A DNA stretch of 17,304 nucleotides, from positions 1 through 17,304 of the forward strand of contig UQUJ01000064.1 in NCBI GenBank assembly GCA_900544195.1, in the 5' to 3' direction. Every line of letters starts with the position of its first letter. Within the stretch, counting starts at the first letter, position 1. Source of the stretch: an uncultured Alistipes sp. (GTDB lineage: Bacteria > Bacteroidota > Bacteroidia > Bacteroidales > UBA932). The notes under the pieces were generated by a model that worked only from the letters and a program-made list of their open reading frames with translations, was not told where the DNA came from and did not search any database. This document shows, piece after piece, positions 13,732 to 17,304 of the stretch. The position numbers and the translations under genes are program-made.

Positions 13732-15762
13732 TCAGCCTTTCCGCTGGAGCATCAGTGAAGTCTTGACAACCAGCCAATCATAGTGCTTGATGAACTCCGA
13801 AAGATCATTGTACGGGACAAGGTTCTCTAGCTGCTTTTTAAGTTCGTTCCTCTCGGGACCAAGGATGTAGCCGTTGATGATGTGGGAAGCCTCGTAGCGC
13901 AGGTGCTCACAAACAGCCAGTTTCTCTAAACATGAATATGTCGGCTCGCCACTGTCCGAATGTGAGGCAGAGTAACTGTACGGTATCCCTTCCGCGACCT
14001 TAGGATCCTCCCAGACAACAGGAGAACACAGACTCATCTTCGTGTACCTATGCCAAGCGTTTGACATGTCCTGAAACTCCTTTCTTTGGAGCTCCAGAAT
14101 GGCGTAAAGCTCAGGCTTTCCCTCCTTGCGCCTTCTTTCCTTCAGACCGGCCCTACGCTCCTCCCAGGTTTCCTTGCCTTCTGTGGCTTTCTGGTAGTTG
14201 TCATAGAACATGATCGCCTCGTCCCTGAACGAGAGGCCGAAAATGTTGTCCGAAGTCCAGATGCTCTGCCCGTCTCCGAACAAACGGAGGACATCGCCAT
14301 AGGCATCAGAGTAAAACCTGACGATTTTCCTGTCATGTTCCGTGGCGGATTCAACATGCACGGCGATGATCAGATTCCTCACACCATCCTTTCTGTAGCG
14401 GAAAGCCGTCTCCAGCAAATCCAATCCGACCCGAAGACTTTCATTGTCGTCGTCCAAGGCCACGACCACATAGTTGAGTGCGTCAAGCCTCTCAAGAAAC
14501 ATGTCCCGGAACGAGTCCGCCCCTGTCGTCATGTTGAAGAAAGAGACCTCATCACAACCTTTCAATCCTGGAACCCTGTAGAAGAAATCTCCCAGACAAT
14601 CATTCATATTCCTGTCAATGACATCGCAGTGGAATCCAGACTTGTTCCCTTCCTTGTCCGGAAACGCTCCGAACTCGTAGAGAAACCTCAAAGCCCCTTG
14701 CCCGGCGTTGCCGAACCCGATGATCATTGAGTTGAACGCCGATGTGACATAACCCAGCTTATTATTGTCCTTATCCACCGCCACATCGACATAATTGACC
14801 GGAGCGAACTCTGGCTTTGACTTCAATGACTGACCGATAAGAAAAGCGGAATCTATGAAATGTACATCAGAGTCCACAGCCATCGAGAAACGGGAGTTAA
14901 GTCCACCTCTCCTGGCATGGCAATAGACAGTGATCCCGATGTCGGAACGAAGCAGGTTCTCCAGACAGACAAGGTTTTCACGCTCGTCATCCGACAGGAT
15001 GAATATCCTGCTGCCTGGCGCCGAAGCCCAATCTTCAAGACGTTCCAATCCGATGTACTTGAAAGCATTGGCGCTGGAGGAATATTTTAAATGCCTTTTT
15101 GCCCTGAGAACATGAATGTTGGCACTCTGTCCGACGGACGAAGAACAATCACGTTCATCGCTCCGGAGATTGAATATGTACTTGAACGACTCGGGGCCTC
15201 CTCCGTCCTCCTTGTCTGGAAAATCCACCAGAATGACCGTCTCAGTTCCTTTGGACGCAATGTCTCTGGCAAGATCGATTGACCTTGAATCCGTTCCGAA
15301 GATTATCGACGCGCCCTTACCAGCCAGTTTCCTGTTATGCCACAGCCACAGACGGCTTTCGCTCAACCTGTACAGGACATACATCACGAAATAGGATGTC
15401 GTGGCAACCGAGCACAGGAACAATGTTGCGGCGATCGTAAGGATCAACTGTGAGTGTCGAACCAGTTCCGGATCTGTCAGCACATTGAAAAGGCAGTTGG
15501 AGTTCACGCTTCCGAGGAACATCTTCACGGCACTCATTATCGAGAATGTAAGCCAAGGAAGCAATGACCGGACACCCATCTCATAGTAGATGAATCCGTA
15601 CATCCCGGAGCTTAGCGCCGCTATGACAATCACCGGGATCCACAGTTTTCTAACCTTGCGCTTATACATTATGACAAGCATAAGCACATAGAGCACGCTG
15701 ACGATCAATGCGGCCCAAAAGTAGATGTTCGTCATTGAAAGACAGTTTCTCATTTTAAACAT
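13732..15762 (-). CDS. Four-helix membrane protein with tandem TrkA-N-like Rossmann domains and a RyR-like C-terminal domain
   Basis: 676 aa from the ATG at 15762; ATGs at 15753 and 15735 are alternatives. Hydrophobic helices lie at ~12-33, 40-60, 66-86 and 105-131. Residues ~150-310 look like a first TrkA-N/RCK-type Rossmann domain: strand ASIIFGTDSRS with degenerate glycines, VILVDF ending in D180, and FILSDDERENLVCLENLL. Residues ~345-500 are a second, with intact GFGNAGQG (349-356), DVIDRN ending in D383, and YVVVALDDDNESLRVGLDLL. After a basic segment (533-549) and the AWHRYTKMSLCS segment, residues ~612-672 (CEHLRYEASHIINGYILGPE, then LVPYNDLSEFIKHYDW) resemble the RyR domain. K+ transport regulators use RCK domains to sense nucleotides, so a ligand-gated channel or sensor is a reasonable inference. 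No pore signature (TVGYG-like) is visible. Family assignments are motif-based. Confidence 0.65.
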   Translation of the reverse strand: MFKMRNCLSMTNIYFWAALIVSVLYVLMLVIMYKRKVRKLWIPVIVIAALSSGMYGFIYYEMGVRSLLPWLTFSIMSAVKMFLGSVNSNCLFNVLTDPELVRHSQLILTIAATLFLCSVATTSYFVMYVLYRLSESRLWLWHNRKLAGKGASIIFGTDSRSIDLARDIASKGTETVILVDFPDKEDGGGPESFKYIFNLRSDERDCSSSVGQSANIHVLRAKRHLKYSSSANAFKYIGLERLEDWASAPGSRIFILSDDERENLVCLENLLRSDIGITVYCHARRGGLNSRFSMAVDSDVHFIDSAFLIGQSLKSKPEFAPVNYVDVAVDKDNNKLGYVTSAFNSMIIGFGNAGQGALRFLYEFGAFPDKEGNKSGFHCDVIDRNMNDCLGDFFYRVPGLKGCDEVSFFNMTTGADSFRDMFLERLDALNYVVVALDDDNESLRVGLDLLETAFRYRKDGVRNLIIAVHVESATEHDRKIVRFYSDAYGDVLRLFGDGQSIWTSDNIFGLSFRDEAIMFYDNYQKATEGKETWEERRAGLKERRRKEGKPELYAILELQRKEFQDMSNAWHRYTKMSLCSPVVWEDPKVAEGIPYSYSASHSDSGEPTYSCLEKLAVCEHLRYEASHIINGYILGPERNELKKQLENLVPYNDLSEFIKHYDWLVVKTSLMLQRKG

Positions 15763-15811
15763 ATTACGAAAAACAAGTGGAGGATAATCTGTTTATATTC
15801 AATGAAAAGCA

Positions 15812-15846
15812 CTTCCCCCTTTAGCACATGTCAACCAAAGGGGAAG
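15812..15846 (-). terminator. Hairpin downstream of the thioesterase gene
   Basis: CTTCCCCCTTT (15812-15822) pairs with AAAGGGGAAG (15837-15846) with one bulged C. On the minus strand it is followed by TGCTTTTCATTG. It lies ~70 bp past the thioesterase stop (15915) and before the start of the membrane protein gene (15762). A weaker hairpin TCACAA/TTGTGA (15862-15892) precedes it. Confidence 0.6.
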
Positions 15847-15914
15847 GCTCAAATCTTTAAATCACAACCAATTAACCTACACAAGATTGTGACTTTGGAA
15901 TGGGGTTACTGTGG

Positions 15915-16301
15915 TTATTTCCTTTTTTCCTCAGTCTTGGCCTGAAATTTGGCGACATCAATCACAAAGCGCTCATGGGTACCCTCACCTATGAGCCCTT
16001 TTTCGTCATAAGCCGCGACCTTGAAGACAATTCTGCGGCGGTCTATCTCCACAACCTCGCTTTCGCACCACACTTTCAGTCCTACAGGTGTCGATGAGAC
16101 ATGCGACACGTCCACTTTGGTTCCGACAGTCTCCTGCCCCTCCTCAAGGTAAGGTTTTACACTGAGTCTGCTGGTACGCTCCATGAGAGCGATCATCATA
16201 GGGGTGGCGAAAACCTTCACAGTTCCGCTGCCGATGTGGCTCGCGGTAAGTTCTTCCGTCACGATCTCATCTTGACGGCCTTTGATTCCGAGTTCTATCA
16301 T
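15915..16301 (-). CDS. FlK-like hotdog-fold acyl-CoA thioesterase
   Basis: 128 aa, a complete single hotdog domain. The sequence fits the family named after fluoroacetyl-CoA thioesterase FlK: GSGTVKVFATPMMIALMERT, the acidic loop EEGQETVGTKVDVSHVSSTP, KVWCESEVVEID, and a C-terminal GLIGEGTHERFVID. The FlK catalytic residues T42, E50 and H76 correspond by spacing (8 and 26) to T33, E41 and H67 here, so it is probably an active acyl-CoA hydrolase. FlK itself handles fluoroacetyl-CoA; most relatives have unknown substrates and there is no reason to infer fluoroacetate resistance. The ATG at 16301 is preceded by a good two-box promoter whose predicted start lies only ~15 bases upstream. A hairpin follows the gene, so it appears monocistronic. 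Confidence 0.85.
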   Translation of the reverse strand: MIELGIKGRQDEIVTEELTASHIGSGTVKVFATPMMIALMERTSRLSVKPYLEEGQETVGTKVDVSHVSSTPVGLKVWCESEVVEIDRRRIVFKVAAYDEKGLIGEGTHERFVIDVAKFQAKTEEKRK

Positions 16302-16323
16302 ATCTCCGTTGTGTTTCTTCTGA

Positions 16324-16355
16324 CAAATTTACGAATAGCCGGGCGCTTCGACAAA
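16324..16355 (-). promoter_or_regulatory. Bacteroidota-type promoter of the thioesterase gene, -33 box inside a REP-like repeat
   Basis: On the minus strand TTTG (16355-16352) and TAAATTTG (16331-16324) are separated by exactly 20 nt. Both boxes match the phylum consensus. The TTTG lies within the GCTTCGACAAACTCAGC repeat read backwards. Predicted transcription start is near 16317, with the ATG at 16301. Confidence 0.75.
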
Positions 16356-16408
16356 CTCAGCGACCAGACTGTTCAAGGGCGGGCGCTTCGGCAGGCCCGG
16401 CGGCCGGG
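16341..16408 (+). repeat. Pair of REP-like repeats
   Basis: Two units each begin with GGGCGCTTCG, at 16341 and at 16381, exactly 40 bp apart. The first continues ACAAACTCAGCGACC and matches the unit at 1933-1961 with one change in the core. The second is a GC-rich variant (GCAGGCCCGGCGGCCGGG). They fill the gap between the DeoR gene stop (16433) and the thioesterase promoter. Confidence 0.6.
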
Positions 16409-16432
16409 TTAAGCATGGGGAAGCAAGGTTTG

Positions 16433-17197
16433 TCATGCCCTTATGACCTGGACTCCGAGTTCCTCTATCAGGCCTTTTGTCTCATCCGGCAAGGCGGAAT
16501 CCGTGATCAGGATGTCAACATCCGACAGTTTCGAAATGTGGGCAAAACCGCGCTTCCCGAGCTTGCTGGAATCGCAAAGGACAATTTTCCTCTCCGCCGA
16601 CTGCATCATCTGCTGGGTCAGTTCCGCTTCCTCCCTTGTCGCACAGGTGATTCCATGAATGACATCAAGGCCGTCAATCCCAAAGAACAATTTGGAACAG
16701 AATATGTTCCGCACTGATTGAATTGCATCGTTGCCATAGACGGACAAAGTGTTACTGTACAACATGCCTCCAACCTGCATCACTGAAATACGGTCGTTTT
16801 CACCAAGAATTGTCGAGATGTTGACCGCCGTCGTCACGACATTGAGCCGCCCCTTCGGCTTCAGGTTCTCGGCGAAAACCGCGATAGTGGAGCCGGAAGC
16901 CATGAGAATGGAATCATTCTCCTCAATGAGTTCAGCGGCAGCCCTTGCGATCTGAAGCTTGGCATCGTAGTTTATCAACTTTTTCTTTCCAAGGCTGATG
17001 TCCTTTATCGGAGCGGAAGACGGCATCGCGCTTCCATACGACCGGTGCAGCAAACCTTTTGATTCAAGGTAATTCAAATCTTTTCTAATCGTGGTCTGGG
17101 TCACACCGAACCTCTCGGCCAAGACCGAAACCTTGACAAGACCTTGATCGAATATCGAGTCGAGAATTAATTGTCTTCTTTCACGAATTCCTCCCAT
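16433..17197 (-). CDS. DeoR-family transcriptional repressor (GlpR-like sugar-phosphate sensor)
   Basis: 254 aa, the standard length. The N-terminal winged HTH spans about residues 5-57, with recognition segment VTQTTIRKDLNYLES and the family wing GLLHRSYGSA. The C-terminal DeoRC sensor domain (~75-235) has the expected phosphosugar-binding segments: DSILMASGSTIAVFAE (95-110), GIDGLDVIHGIT (173-184) and DSSKLGKRGFAHI (209-221). Such proteins usually repress carbohydrate genes and release DNA when a phosphorylated intermediate binds. The regulated genes are not in this window: downstream is the unrelated thioesterase, and upstream the window ends. ATG 17197 fits the family N-terminus. A reversed partial copy of the palindromic element begins 55 bp upstream of the start. 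Confidence 0.93.
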   Translation of the reverse strand: MGGIRERRQLILDSIFDQGLVKVSVLAERFGVTQTTIRKDLNYLESKGLLHRSYGSAMPSSAPIKDISLGKKKLINYDAKLQIARAAAELIEENDSILMASGSTIAVFAENLKPKGRLNVVTTAVNISTILGENDRISVMQVGGMLYSNTLSVYGNDAIQSVRNIFCSKLFFGIDGLDVIHGITCATREEAELTQQMMQSAERKIVLCDSSKLGKRGFAHISKLSDVDILITDSALPDETKGLIEELGVQVIRA

Positions 17198-17252
17198 TAT
17201 TCCAGAAACAATTTTATCGTTTGTTTATCAAGCGTTAAAAACACGGCTTACT

Positions 17253-17304
17253 TAGTAATCCTTAAAAAATAACTTGGTAATCTTTGATTGTCTTTTCGGT
17301 CTAT
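17253..17304 (-). repeat. Dispersed long-palindrome element, copy 4 (reversed, cut by window end)
   Basis: Read on the minus strand, the window's last bases give ATAGACCGAAAAGA, then AAGTTATTTTTTAAGG and ATTACTA. This is the right half of the element seen at 4158-4320 and 5794-5955, with its own substitutions. The orientation is opposite to the other three copies. It lies upstream of the DeoR-family gene. The other half is outside the window. Confidence 0.65.

Overview
The window looks like chromosome from a member of the Bacteroidota, most likely an uncultured or gut-type Bacteroidales. Three things point there. Several genes are preceded by the phylum's -7 box TAnnTTTG, in two cases with a TTTG -33 box 20 bases upstream. 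Ribosome binding sites are weak or AT-rich. The proteins (M3 peptidase lipoprotein, MutS, NhaA, FabG, FlK-like thioesterase) have the family types expected for that order. I ran no searches; family names come from motifs I can read.

Layout, left to right. At the left edge is the 3' part of a visibly AT-rich gene for a leucine-rich-repeat protein with a thioredoxin-like C-terminus. Positions 1546-2089 are a junk or mobile interval with a decayed transposase tail, a REP-like hairpin and a 31-bp inverted repeat. Next come a dipeptidyl carboxypeptidase lipoprotein (minus strand), a divergent membrane-anchored GNAT acetyltransferase, an array of eight 10-bp repeats and mutS. Then come a frameshifted lipoprotein remnant, nhaA and ahcY (both minus), and fabG (plus). 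A minus-strand block follows: a four-helix membrane protein with tandem TrkA-N-like Rossmann domains and a RyR-like tail, an FlK-like thioesterase and a DeoR-family repressor.

The genes are mostly independent housekeeping units (mismatch repair, fatty acid synthesis, SAH recycling, Na+/H+ exchange, peptide degradation), not one pathway. Intergenic hairpins separate several of them. ahcY and nhaA could share a transcript.

The strongest unexplained signal is a dispersed element of about 160 bp present four times: 4158-4320, 5794-5955, 12361-12523, and a partial reversed copy at 17253-17304. Each full copy is an imperfect palindrome along its whole length. Copies of quite different sequence keep the self-complementarity, and the stem is interrupted by tandem 5'-GA/5'-GA mismatches. 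Three of the four copies sit directly upstream of a start codon (dcp, mutS, the DeoR gene). The most interesting protein is the TM/Rossmann/RyR-like protein at 13732-15762, which resembles a ligand-gated membrane sensor or channel component.
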